Position numbers and translations under genes: made by a program. Source: Tamarix chinensis (Eukaryota; Streptophyta; Magnoliopsida; Caryophyllales; Tamaricaceae). Taken from it: 64,000 nucleotides of DNA. Positions 33,280-45,020 of this stretch are shown here, piece by piece. Below the pieces are notes generated by a model that saw nothing but the letters and a program-made list of their open reading frames with translations, made no database searches and had not been told where the DNA came from. The number at the start of each line of letters is the position of its first letter. Positions within the stretch are counted from its first letter, which is position 1. The stretch covers positions 13,076,128 to 13,140,127 of the forward strand of contig CM060174.1 in NCBI GenBank assembly GCA_030549775.1, read 5' to 3'.

Positions 33280-34700
33280 ATAATTTCAATTATTATAATT
33301 TACTCGATACAAAGAAACACAAACTATTTTTTCTTAGAAAACGTGTCCAAAACTTAGGACTTAAAATCATAGTTCTATTAAGTTTTAAGATTAAATATAT
33401 ATCAAACAGATTAATACAAATACACTTAGGAAATTTCAAATTAATTTGGAAAGCCTGAGACAGAATAATCGATCATAAGTTAATTTATCGAAAATGACTT
33501 ATTTATTAGGTTTTATAATTGAATAAGTAACCCAACCAATTTACTTAGAATCAAATCCAAATCGATTAGGTTAAAACATAATTTAAATTATTTAAAACCC
33601 CAAGATAGAAACCGATTAGATAAAATACATATAGCAAAATCAATTCTACAAAATCATCCCCGAAGATTAGGGTCTTAAATGCCTAACTATGAATCGACCA
33701 AATCACTTTGATTACCCCAAATTGATAGTTTTAAAACACGATTAAACTAATTTTAGATAAATCCAGATAATCGATTTCAACAAAACAATCTTCCGATTAA
33801 CCAATTCCAGACCATCCATTTTTAAAATTAGGGTTTTAAAGTCTACAACACAAACTTTGTCAATTCAAATCAATTGATTCCAATTAAAGGCATTAAAATA
33901 CAATTATGATCATTTCAACTACTTTTATAAATTTAATTTTAGCAAAACAACTACACAAATAACCAATTTCATAATTTCACTTAAAATCTAAGGTTTTAAG
34001 TCCGAAAATACGATTCAGTAAAATTCTATAAATTTAATCAAATTGAATGTTTAGAAATACAATTAAAAACATTTTATAACATATGAATTAATCAATTGAT
34101 CAAAACCGATAACAGAAATATCCAATTTAGCACAATTAGGGTTTTTGAGTCCGGAACGCAAACCCGATCAATTATTGCCAAAACATACCAATTGACGGTT
34201 CGAAAATGTAATTAAACATATTCTAATATAATTTATATAGTCAATTGAATAAAATAACCCAATTACAAAATCCAATTTAAACCCGTGGGAGGTTTGACCT
34301 AAAAATTCAATTCCGATAAATTACGCACAATTTTTCCAAATCAACACTTCCAATATAAAATTAAATACATTTTAAACGATATTATAAAATCAATTGAGCG
34401 GAACGGCTCAATTATACAACCCGATTTCATTACACCCAAAATTTGACTTAGGAATCAAATTCCGATAAAACCTGCATAAATTTCTCAAATTGACGGTTCC
34501 AAAATGAAATTGGATACATTTTAAAACATATTGTATAATCAATTTGTCCGAAATCGCAAAAACGGACAGATCCGAAAAATTCGGGCATAACCCGGCCAAA
34601 AATCCAATTTTTCCAAAATTCCAACACAACCACGCAATTAACCTATCCAAATTAATCTTACAACACATATATACATAATCAAACAATCAATTTAGCTTTT
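33280..34700 (+). repeat. Tandem ~150-bp repeats in T6
   Basis: Degenerate units with anchors about 149-150 bases apart, e.g. ATTGAATGTTTAGAAATAC (34041), ATTGACGGTTCGAAAATG (34191), TCAACACTTCCAATATAAAA (about 34340) and TTGACGGTTCCAAAATG (about 34490). About eight to nine units. ORFs such as 33189-33458 and 34408-34686 are incidental. Confidence 0.75.
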
Positions 34701-34779
34701 TATAAGCTAATTCATACCCAATTAATCAAAACAAGGGTTAGGGTTTTTCGGAAATTATACCAAACGAAAAACCGATAAA

Positions 34780-35150
34780 TCGGGGCAAAGGAAGGCCGGG
34801 GAAGCTTCGTCGGAGGCCAAGGATTGCTCGCCGATGATCGCCCGAGCTCGTCGGTGACCGGACGGCGGCTCGCCGCTGCTGCGACTGCTCCCGCGATGCT
34901 GCTGCTTCTCTCGCGTTGCTGCTTGTGGTCGCTGCCATTGCTGCGGTCGAGCTGGCTGCTGCTGCGTCGCCGGCGGTCGCGTCGCCCGTGGTGGCTAGCG
35001 AGGTTGGCCGGAGCGGAGCGGAGGAGGCGGTGGTGGCAAGCTAGGGTTGCGGGACAGGGCAAGGCGCAGGGGGTCGGGGAATAGGGAAAACCGAAGGGAA
35101 GGGAAAGAAGAGGGAAAAGAAAAGGAAGGGGGGTCGGGGCATGGGGTTTT
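34780..35150. other. GC-rich CpG-dense block of T6
   Basis: A sharp GC-rich island in an AT-rich unit, with GCTGCTGC and CGGCGG motifs, followed by purine tracts and a poly-T. It holds overlapping ORFs on both strands (34712-35062 minus, 34824-35084 plus) of Arg/Ser/Ala/Leu-rich composition. T7 has the counterpart at 49190-49570. It corresponds in position to the purine-rich blocks of T3, T9 and T10. Confidence 0.6.
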
Positions 35151-36051
35151 TTTTTTTTTCACCGACAAGTGCTGTGTGTGTGTGTTTTTTTTTTTAAATG
35201 CACATATGAAATAAATACTAAATATTAAAAATATTATTTGAAAGAGTTTATCTAAAATTTATTAAACAAAAATTTATTTCGAACGGATCAGAAGACTTAA
35301 AATTAATAAAATAGTTATATAAAGAATTTCGGAAATATTTTTTTAAATAATTTACCAACGAACGTAAAACATTTATATTACTTACGGGAATACATTATAA
35401 GACCCCGAAATAATATTTAAAAACATATAATAAAATATTTAAGTCAAATTCGAATAAACCAAGACTAATTTAAATAATTTCTGAAATCGGTTTTCCGTAA
35501 ACCAAAAAGCATAAAACGAAAGAGAATTAACTCCAGAAAGAATTTTATAAATAAACTCTGAAAATATTTTTAATTTAAAACTTTCCGAAAATATTAACGA
35601 TTACCGAAAACGAATAAATTTAAAGTCGGAATTATTTTCTACGGATAAAATTATTAAAATAAATTTAACTATTTAAGTAGAAATTCTATAATTTAAATAA
35701 TATATTTCTTCAACGAAATATAACCTCAAAATACACCGTTAACACATGACGAAGTTATAATCGAAAACAAATCTAAAAATATTAAAAATAAAAATATGAG
35801 AAACAACGGAAATACATATTTTTTTAACCGAGAATCAAATTCATAAGAATATAATAGAATCATTGTCGTAAACGAATTTGTCAAGAATGGTTCGCAACGA
35901 CAATGATTAATTACATTCAATTATGAATTCGAAACCGTCGATAAATCTATAAAACGAATCGAAATTAAAATAAGTAATTGTTTACATCAAATTACGCTAA
36001 TAAAATCATTAACCTTAATAAATCTGGATTTTAAAAATACGGGGTATTACA

Positions 36052-38768
36052 ATTAGTATCATTATTGTCACTACTTTAGTATTACTAATATCATTATTAT
36101 TATTAATAAGATTTGGGTTGTTATTTGTATTATCACTGCAACTATTATTATTACTATTAGTAGTAATATTAAAGCTATTATTTTTAATAATATAAGTATG
36201 GCTATAAATACCTTAACATGAACCTATGTACCTCCTAAGACCTATTTTTACTAGTAACAACATGGTTAGCTACCTTAAGAATAATAACCCTACTTTTACT
36301 TATAAAACTACTATTAATATTAGTAACCCTAATGTTAGGCTATAATAAGGGTAAGGTAGGAAATAATGATAATTTTGGTAAGAGGAAAGTTAACCCTTAG
36401 TTTTTTCCTCTTAAAGGTGAATCAAGTCAAAATCTTAAGGAGACATAGGAGCATGCTACGAGAATGGTGTCATGTTAGGTAAGGATGTAGCTAAGACCAA
36501 TTATGTGTATGTTATGTGCCTTGTATGTCATGTGCTATGTTATGTTGTGTACTTTATGATTATTATGACTATTTACGTGTAGCACAACTTGGAGTTGAGG
36601 TATGCTTACGTGACTTTCTTATGGCATGTGTATAATGATATGTATGTTGTGCTTATGATGTTATATGATGTGACCCTTTAGGACATGCATGCTAAGATGT
36701 ATAATAATATGATATGGGATGAAAGGATGAAAAGGGAAAAGGGGGAAGTGAGTTGACAAAAGAGATATAGGATTGACCTAATTATCTCATGATCCATGAT
36801 GGGGAAAATAAAAAGGAAATTATGAACAAAATAAAAGAGTGGGGTGAACCTTTCATGGGATGGAAGGAGTTTGTATGGGAATCTCTAGGGTTTGCATGGG
36901 AATTTCTAGGGTTTGCATAAGATGGAAGGAGTGTGTATGGAAATTTCTAGGGCTTGCATGAGATGGATGGAGTTTACATGGGGATGATCTTTACGTGAGA
37001 AAAGTTGTCTTGGGGTGTAAGTAAGGTAAGGGAAGAGTTGTTGGAGTGATTAGAGTCCTTAGTGGAAAAATAATACGTGAGTTGGTATAAGGGTACATAG
37101 GAGACCTGGCTAGGGTTTGGGGAGGAAATCCCTAATCAGAGGAGGTTGTGAAAATAAAAATAATAATTGAGGGTGAGTGGTATATGGGATAAGAGTGGAA
37201 GAATATCATGTGTAGGGTGAGTATGGGTGTCATAGGAAAGAAAGGATGGCAAGTGAGGAATAGAGAGGTGACATATGAGAAGGAAAGGTGCTAGGGTTTG
37301 GAGTGGCCAATTAGGGTTTCATGGTCACATGTGTATTTAAAGGGTAAAGTGAAATGATTGGGGTTGAATCTAAGTGAGATGATGTGTTGGGTGATAAAGG
37401 GACTTTGGTTGGGTGAGACGAGGAAGGATGGGCCACATAGGTCCAATTAAGGTTTTGGGAAAAAAAACCCTAGGGGGCGGTAGTGAAGTTGACGTTAGAT
37501 GGCATAAGGTGGTTGGACTTTAACCCACACACTTAGGAGCTGGGTATTTATTGCGAGCAAGTGGAAGAAGGAAAGGATGTCGGGGAGTGTTAGAAGGTGC
37601 AAAAGTCACAAGATATAGGACGGGCCCTCTTGGGAGAATAATAGTAGATAGATTGTGACATGTATATCTAGGGTGAAAGTATATCAAATAAGACATGAAT
37701 AAAATACTAACCATTTAAAGAGGAAGACTGTTGAGCCGGGCCCAGACCGGTCCACCGGCGAATAATAGTGGCCAGGAGCATTCTACCCTGCATGTTTTCG
37801 GTCCACCGGCTATAATAGTGGGGGATTCCGTGATCAACAAACCAAACACCATTATGATAAGACATGGGAAATACACTAAGTATTTACTGTGAAACGCCAT
37901 GAAAGTCAGGGCAAGATCGGTCCACCGGCGAATAATAGTGGCCAGGAGCACTTTGCCTTGGAGACCAATCCACCGGCAATAATAGTGGTCTAGAGCATTC
38001 TGCCCTGTAAGTTTCCAGTCTACTGGCTATAATAGTGGGGTTCCCGCACTCGTATGGATTGATAATAAGCATGGTGTGAAATGAGTATTGATTAGAGAAT
38101 TAAAGAATCAGTTTATTTGGACTATAGCTCAGCTTTTATTATCTGTATTGTTTGTATGTTGTCTATATGATCATGCTTGTATTATATATCTCTGTGTTCT
38201 TGGCCTTAGATGCATGGTTAACTTGCCCAGTATGTAGCGTACTGACCACCCGTTTTATGGGTGCTGCTCATTCCCACGAGCATAGGGCCCTGTTGATTTT
38301 GTGTGGGTAGGAGATGCTATTTTTGATGTCGTTGATGCTTACGAGGCATCAAGCGGGGCTGAGAGTTTAGCTTGGACTTGGCTTGGGGACTGAGAGTGAC
38401 TTGGCCAGATTCTCTTTTATCATTTATTTACCTTGTATCGGTTTACTTCAGTTCTGTTTTATCGTATTGTACCTTTTGTCCCTTTGGGAACTTTAATTAT
38501 GCACTCTTGGGTTTTAAACTCCTTTACACGTACTTCGATTTCCGTATTATGAACAATTCAGTTCTTCTATGAGATCTTGTTTTAAGTTTGACTCATGATT
38601 GATAGTAATTTTTATTTAGCCTTGTGGTGAGTATGAGACTGGCCAGGGGCTAGGCTTGTACATATCATGGCGGTAATATCCTCAAAATTCACTATTTTGA
38701 TTTCCTTACTTCTGCTGTATCTTTTAATAAAACGAAATTTTTCAGTAGTGAATTTTGGGAGTGTTATA
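36052..38768 (-). repeat. T-family unit T5, right part with 5' terminus
   Basis: The right end reads GTGAATTTTGGGAGTGTTATA, the complement of TATAACACTCCCAAAATTCAC (decayed TGTAACACCCCC). Inside, on the complement, are TTACCGCCA, CTTAGCTACATCCTTACC (about 36485) and an inverted minisatellite (37726-38056). The motif after ACATCCTTACC differs from both T6 and T9, suggesting a third 3' module. No protein is encoded. Confidence 0.72.
37726..38056 (-). repeat. T-family minisatellite in T5
   Basis: The plus strand shows GGTCCACCGGCGAATAATAGTG and CCGGCTATAATAGTGGGG monomers, the exact complement of the T6 arrays, in two units bounded by TTGAGCCGGGCCC and CCCGCACTCGTATGG. Confidence 0.9.
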
Positions 38769-39666
38769 ACTTATATTTGGGGAAATTTTTTTCTAGGCCT
38801 AAATTAACACGACCTGGGGCATTATTAGGGGTTATCATTCATCATCTTTGCTAGTTTTTTCTTTGTATTCTTCTCTCTTTTATAAAAAACACATTAGATT
38901 AAATTTTTTCTTTCAATTTTTAAACATCAATTTTGGAGAATTGAAGCACCACACTGTACATCAACTCTACATTTTTATGTATTAAACTCTTCTCTTTCTC
39001 TTCTACTAGTATGTGTTTTATTTCATTATTTTACTTTGTGGTTTCAATTATGCATAAGTAACCATGTGTTCGAGGATTGAATTAAGTTTTATTCCTTGTC
39101 AGAATTGTTTGAATTGTATTATTCAATTACTAGCATTTAATTAATTAGGGTTAGAACAATTTATCACTACTTTAATATAATTATTTTTTTAATTTGAATT
39201 AAAATATTATAATTAATACTAGAACTTATCAATTGAGTAGGAATTAATGAATCCAGAAAGTAGATTATTGATTCTAGGGAATGGATTGAATTAGCTTATT
39301 TTTAATGAGTTTAATTATGTCTATAGTCGTGAAAATAGTTTTTTAGATTTAGTTAAGCTTGAATTTAGTTTTTTTAAGAGATTAATGGTTAAATTTAGCT
39401 AATTTTCCTAATATATTGAGAAATCCAATATAAGATAGATTGATTTATTAAGTTACATTAGAGTTGCAGCTGAAAGTTGATCCTTGACTTATTTCTAATT
39501 GTCTGTATTCATAATCAGTAGTCTCTATTATTTTTTCCATTCCTTTTTAATTAATTTTTTTAGATAGTCATAGATAATGAAAATTATTATTTAATAATGA
39601 ATCCCTTGAGGATTTGACATTATTTTGTAAGTACGACATCCATACGCTTGCGAATTTTAGCGAACA
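38769..39666 (+). repeat. Athila-A LTR remnant
   Basis: AT-rich segment with GAGGATTGAATTAAGTTTTATT (compare AGGATTGAACTAGGCTTTATT in Athila-B near 44294) and a terminal part AAGTACGACATCCATACGCTTGCG (compare the B version near 44855). The end CGAACA at 39666 is followed by a PBS relic. The 5' limit is set by T5 and is not a true LTR start. Confidence 0.6.
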
Positions 39667-39672
39667 CGTTTC

Positions 39673-39690
39673 TGGCCACGTAATCGAGGA
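39673..39690 (+). other. Decayed Athila-type PBS (copy A)
   Basis: TGGCCACGTAATCGAGGA aligns with the Athila-group PBS TGGCGCCGTTGCCGGGGA, with several changes, and is followed by CTTT. It occupies the same position relative to gag as the copy-B PBS. Confidence 0.6.
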
Positions 39691-39829
39691 CTTTAGGACT
39701 ATTAAAGAAAATATTTTCATTGTTTGACTAGATTAGAGTATATATTTTAGTTTTTTTATTTTAATTTTCCATGTGACTTTTTCCTTTATTTTCTTGTGCA
39801 GGCACCATTGCATGCCCTAATCCCAATGA

Positions 39830-40990
39830 CTTGGAGAGATGGATGAGTATAATCCCAAGATCACAATGACCTTGTGAGCTATCAAGAAGTGGGTATGAGA
39901 AACAAAGGGAATTTTGAAAAACAAAAACTCTATGGAGGAACAAGAACATTTATGTTACCAAGATCGATCTTTGAAGGATTTTGCTTCACTAACATCTCAT
40001 GGCACATCATTAGGCATCACCAAACCTAATATAACTTCCAAAACAACCAATTTAGTGGTACTCCAATGGAAGATCATAATTTACACATCTTGATCTTCTT
40101 GGAGTACTACAATACTTTGAAGATGAAAGGCGTGTCGGATGACACCATCAATCTAATATTGTTCATTTTCTCATTACGGAAACTTTCCTCCAAGTAAGAC
40201 AACTCAATTAAGGAATCAACTAACAACCTTCAATCAAAGGGAAGGGGAATCATTATATGACACTTGGGATATGTAAAAAGATCTCTTAAGGATGTATTCA
40301 CACCATGGATAAGAAGACGATTTGATGGTCCACACTTTCTACAATAGTATTCTCTATAACACTAGGATGATCATTGATATCGTAATTGGTAAGGCATTGA
40401 TGAACAAGAGTATGTGAAAGGTGAGAAAAATCATTGGTGGTATGGAAAAAAATCACTTCTAGTGGTCCAATGAGGGATTTTTTTCCCCAAAAGAGTAGGA
40501 GGTATGATTTAGATGCATTAGACTACATTTCCTACAAGATAGATGCCTTATTTCAAAATTTTGTTAAGTTGAACATAAATTCAACAACTACTACTTCTTT
40601 TAATTACGACATATGTGGTGTTGTAGGCCATTCTACTATGGAATGTTAGATTGGAAACCCACATCCCTTGATGTATCAATGTATGAGCATATAAATTATA
40701 TGAATCATTTCAATAAAAAAAGGGGACCCATTTTACAACACCGACAATAAAAAAAATTCTTCCAAATTTATCCTATAACAATAGACCCTAAAATTTTATG
40801 TGACACTCTAATTTCAGACCTCCTGGCTTTCAAGCCCCTAAACTTCCCTACCCTAGTCCCTAAAAGTCTAATGTGGAGACCATCATGGATAATTGTGCCA
40901 CCCCAAACCAATAAAGGTGAAGATTTTAGAAATCAAAATAGGATTATGAGTGATGATATCAAGAACCTAGCATCTAAGGTTGATTCTTGA
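39830..40990 (+). pseudogene. Athila-A gag remnant
   Basis: Matches Athila-B gag nucleotide for nucleotide over long stretches, e.g. GGGAATCATTATATGA, CTTGGGA and CTCTATAACACTA. Readable pieces include SLKDFASLTSHG-like text and, at 40600-40650, a zinc-knuckle-like CGVVGHSTMEC. It ends near NLASKVDS. Many stops; pol is absent. Confidence 0.75.
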
Positions 40991-41527
40991 TAAACAAAAT
41001 ATTTTTCATATTTTTACCCTGTTTTGCCTTCATTTTTGTAATTTTGTTTGGCATCTTGTTTGTGTTACTGCTCTCTTGGTAATTATTTTTCATTTTTATA
41101 AAATGTTACATAAATGCAAAAATCCAAGGAAGTGGCGCATGTAATTAGAGAAAAAAAATCAAATAGGGAAGGCATTGAATGAAGATAATCAACCCCACAT
41201 GATAATAGAGAAGGAAAGAAAGTCAAAGAGTTTAAACAAGAAGCAAAGGAATCAAGAGGAAGAAATGGGTGTTGCATGGTTACAACACAACCAGTTGCAT
41301 AGCCTTGAAACTCTTAATCATCAAGTTGTGAGAGAACGAAAGTTGCACGGCTAGCTAGTGCAGCCTTGCACACCCATTCAACTAGTGAATGAACATGCCA
41401 CAACTCAAAACACTGCACAACCTCAGCACATCATTAGCAAAACCATGCATGTGCAAGTTTTATAAGTGAAGAAAAGCTGCATGACCGATAAGTGTGACTT
41501 TTACATCTTATTCCTAAGGTTTATAAG
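40991..41527. other. Unassigned sequence with GCATGGTTGC-type repeats
   Basis: No coding motif. Loose repeats of TTGCACGG/TGCAGCC/TGCATGGTTAC recur here and again right of 42913, suggesting that the segment between (41538-42902) is an insertion. Confidence 0.35.
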
Positions 41528-41537
41528 AGTTTTTACC

Positions 41538-42902
41538 TTTAATTTCAATCGGAATTCTCCCTTTTTGTTCTTGTTACTACCTTTGTGTTGTGAAAATTTG
41601 CAGGGTCTCAAGCAACAAAAAAAATCATGAAGGATGAAAAAAAGAATAAGCTTAAAGGGAGAAGAAAGGAGAAAAAAGGAGAAAAGAGGAGCAAAAGTTA
41701 AAGTGGAAATAGATTTAGAGCTAAAATGTAAATTCTGGAATAAAATGAAAGCAAGAATGCATATTTAAAGTATATGGGCCTGAAATAAGTGAAATTTAGA
41801 CCAAGAAAAGGTATGAATTTGGAGAATCTTTCAACATCAAAGTTGTATATCTTTTTAATATCTTTCCAACACATCTAAAATAAGCTTAATCGGAGTTATG
41901 ATGAAAACGTTATGGTCAAAATATGCATCATTGTCAAAGTTGACACGGGAAGCCCATCTTTACCAATACCCTAGCGATCCACGAGGTGGTAATATAAAAA
42001 ACTCTCATTCTAATATCTCGAGTCAGCCTCCACTCCCTCTCTTTTCTCTCTTCTCTATCCTCTTCCCCAATTCATCAAGATCTCTCTTGTAAATTAGATA
42101 CGGAGGTTCAAGAAGTTAAATTTTTGCAAGAATTTGTGAACATCAAGAGTATTATCTAATGATTTTTTCTTTATCTATGGAATCTCTTGTTGTTTTTAAT
42201 ATTCTTGCTATGAATTTGATGGGCTAGATCTTGTGCTAAGGTGAAAGGAAATTTTCCCCGATCCTAATGTGTTGAATTATTGCATCATTTTTTATTCAAT
42301 TCATAATGTATGTGTTGTGTTATTGATTGATTGACGGATTTTTGAACCACGACCGGGTTCTGATTTTCGGTGTGGGAAATACCGGTGAGATCGAGAGATA
42401 ATCCAGTATTAGACCCAATAGCACAATGGGAGATTAAATTGTAGGTCGAGAGACGATTGATTTGACCTCTACAACAATAAAGGAGGAAACCTTGTAGACT
42501 TTAATACATTACATTCTATTCGACTCTAAGCTAGAGATAGTTAGGGCCATAGATATGTAATAGGGTGGTTGTGGCTTTAGAAAGCACAACACTTTCTATC
42601 CTTGTTGGCATGATTGATTATGATTGTTGAATTATTTTGTGATGTGATCTTCGATTACATGTGAGGATCGAGGGCGATGAACCAGAACCTTAGCTCTTCT
42701 ATTTATTTGAGTCACTTGAGTGCTATTTTCCTTTCTTTTTAGCTTATTTAGTTATTTTAGCTTACAATTTATTATTTCATATCATCTCGTAGTCTAGACA
42801 TAGTTAATTTCTATCATTGTCCTAGTGGTCATTCACCAATCCTTGTGGGATCGACCTTGACTATTACTCTGACCCCATGCACTTGCGGGTAGGAACGTGT
42901 CA
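41538..42902 (+). repeat. LTR-like segment, possibly a solo LTR of an Athila-related element
   Basis: A TATA-like GTAATATAAAAAAC (about 41990), a pyrimidine-rich leader, and an end AATCCTTGTGGGATCGACC ... ACTTGCGGG ... GTGTCA followed by AAGTTTTT resemble Athila LTR 3' ends. No PBS follows. The decamer AGTTTTTACC is present on both sides (41528-41537 and 42903-42912). The 5' end is not a canonical TG. Confidence 0.45.
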
Positions 42903-42912
42903 AGTTTTTACC

Positions 42913-43384
42913 AACCAGTGCAGCCTTACATGGTCATGCAACTAATAATTACCACTCTGAATGATCATCTCCCACGTTTTTTTCCATTCTTATCTGTGTC
43001 AGCATGAAGTGAGAAATAAAAAAGTAGGAGAGACGATAGATATAGGGGTTATAGACGTTATTTCTCTGCATTATTCCTAAAAAAAAACAACTACTTGGAA
43101 TTTATTTTGAATTCTTATGCAAATTATGTTCTTCAAATTTAGAGTAGTTAAGTGTGTATCTCAACTCTGCAGACAACTTATCTTTATCTTCAATATATGG
43201 CTTGATCTATTCGTTCTCTTTTCCATTATTTATTATATTTGCTATATGCATGTTGATGCAGGAGAAACCACTCAATAATCGGCATTCATAATTATGGAAC
43301 CATTTATTCTTCATTTTGAAATGATCTCCCCCAACATTAAAGACAAAAGGATGGTTACTTTGCTAGAAACGTACCAAATAAGCT
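42913..43384. other. Unassigned AT-rich sequence
   Basis: No protein or terminal motif recognised. It starts with TGCAGCCTTACATGGTCATGC, resembling 41366-41376. Confidence 0.35.
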
Positions 43385-44912
43385 ACTAAGTGTCTATACA
43401 TGTGCATGTCATGCATAGAGCACGTGCATGGGGATAATATTTGCAGGTTGGACATATGAAATTATTAATTTAGCTAATTAATTAAGTAGTAGGTTGGATA
43501 TTAGTTAGAGCATAACATTAGAATAAAGTAGCATAAAGTAGCATAATATCTTTTAGCTTGGTATCTTTTTGAATTGTTCTTTTTAGCTAAATGGTAGGTT
43601 GGCTATATAAGCCATTAAATTCATGATTATGTAGACGTTGATGATAAAATATTGAAGTTGAATGAAAAGATGAATTATATGTGAGTTCAATTCAAGTTAA
43701 TCGAATTTGTGTGAATGATTAAACTTGAAAATCTTAATCTCTTTGTCTATGTGGATTAGAGATTAAATCCTATCCTTTGTAGTCTCTATAATCCACATTG
43801 TTTTAGCCATCATTATCATCCAAACGCCACCCAAATTGAAGTCTAAATTGAACCTAAAAAGACACCATCATTCAAAACCCTAACCCTTCCATTTAAACCA
43901 TAACTTAACCCTAACCCTAAAATTCAAAGCTAAACCAAAACCCTAACCCTAACCCACGAATTTATCTTCCATCAAACCCTAACATTCGAATCACCATCAT
44001 CATTGTCGAATCCATATCATAATTAACTCATCCCATTCAAAGCATCATCAACATTCATCCATCATCACCGAATTAGCATCATCTTATTCAAATCATCATC
44101 ATCATCCTTCCATCCTATGCGAATAACTTTAACCCTAAATCACCATCACCAAACCTTCATCTTATTAATCTCAACATAACCAAGCCTTAATCTCACATAT
44201 TTGAGAATCACATGCTTCCACACACATCACATGTCATTTATATATATTTTTTGCATTTCTTTCAAATCATGAGTAAGTAATTTCCTTTTCTAGGATTGAA
44301 CTAGGCTTTATTTGGTATGAATATGATGAGTTAAATTATATGTTGTATGTATGGTTCATATATGTTGTTTCATATTTTAGTAATTATTGTTATGAGTCGG
44401 GTTTGATAAAATATGATTTATATAGATGTTGATTATAACTGAAAGGTTGAAATCAATGTAAGAAATTAATATACAGATAGGAACTCAATTGATCACGAAA
44501 GTAGAAGTTTACTTCTTACAAACTACTGAATCGGTAGTGTCTAATGGATTTAATTTAATTTATTAGTCATGAAAGTAGTCAATGAATTAGATTTGGTACA
44601 TTTTTAGACCTTGAAAGAGGCTAGTGAATCACATTAGATTGATTTTTCACACTAATTTTGAACTATACTATGAAGTATTTTTAATTCATTTTTGAATACT
44701 GAAAATGAAACCAAAGTTCAATCCTAGGATTTATATCTCTCATTATAGAATTTACAATTTGTTATTCATTTTATTATTTAATTCCATTTTCTCATTTCAT
44801 AACAATCTAGATAGCTAAAATAATAAAAATGAGTAATCAGTCGCGGCGTCCCTGCGAGTATGACCTTTACATGCTACAATGAAGTCGTGACCTTGCGGAT
44901 TAGCAACCATCA
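43385..44912 (+). repeat. Athila-B 5' LTR (5' limit approximate)
   Basis: The LTR ends TTAGCAACCATCA at 44912, followed by AGTTTT and the PBS. Upstream it contains GCGGCGTCCCTGCGAGTATG and CCTTGCGG motifs and the stretch shared in inverted orientation with 29040-29935. CCCTAACCCTAA runs occur at 43875-43960. The start was set by the limit of that homology. Confidence 0.65.
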
Positions 44913-44918
44913 AGTTTT

Positions 44919-44936
44919 TGGTGTTGTTTTCGGGGA
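44919..44936 (+). other. Athila-type PBS (copy B)
   Basis: TGGTGTTGTTTTCGGGGA in the context CATCAAGTTTT-PBS-CTTC, aligning with the Athila-group PBS TGGCGCCGTTGCCGGGGA; all differences but one are C-to-T or G-to-T changes. Confidence 0.72.
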
Positions 44937-45020
44937 CTTCCGCAAATTGATATTGATTCTGTTGTTATTAAGCTAGACTAGATTTTTCTTTTCTTTGCTC
45001 GTGCACTTTTCTTTTCCTCC

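Larger units (their letters stand above)
30766..36051 (+). repeat. T-family LTR-like unit T6 (5286 bp), complete
   Basis: It starts TGTAACACCCCCAAATTTC and ends ATACGGGGTATTACA, flanked by ATTAG on both sides (30761-30765 and 36052-36056). In order: a 5' region with GCGGAAGC...TTACCGCCACA and TACTGAGTAA motifs, a three-unit minisatellite (31601-32246), a shared segment ending CTTAGCCACATCC (33107-33119), a hairpin AGGTAAGT-AGAGA-ACTTACCT (33137-33157), tandem ~150-bp repeats, a GC-rich block and an AT-rich tail. No PBS, polypurine tract, pol motif or internal LTR was seen. It is probably a solo LTR; a non-autonomous element is the alternative. Confidence 0.88.

Noticed and set aside
33189..33458. 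89-codon plus ORF
   Set aside because: Lies at the start of the ~150-bp repeat region of T6 with AT-driven composition; no counterpart frame evident in T7.
43860..43970. Interstitial telomere repeats
   Set aside because: Short scattered CCCTAA runs, not arrays of the plant CCCTAAA repeat, and they lie inside an LTR shared with 29300-29340.
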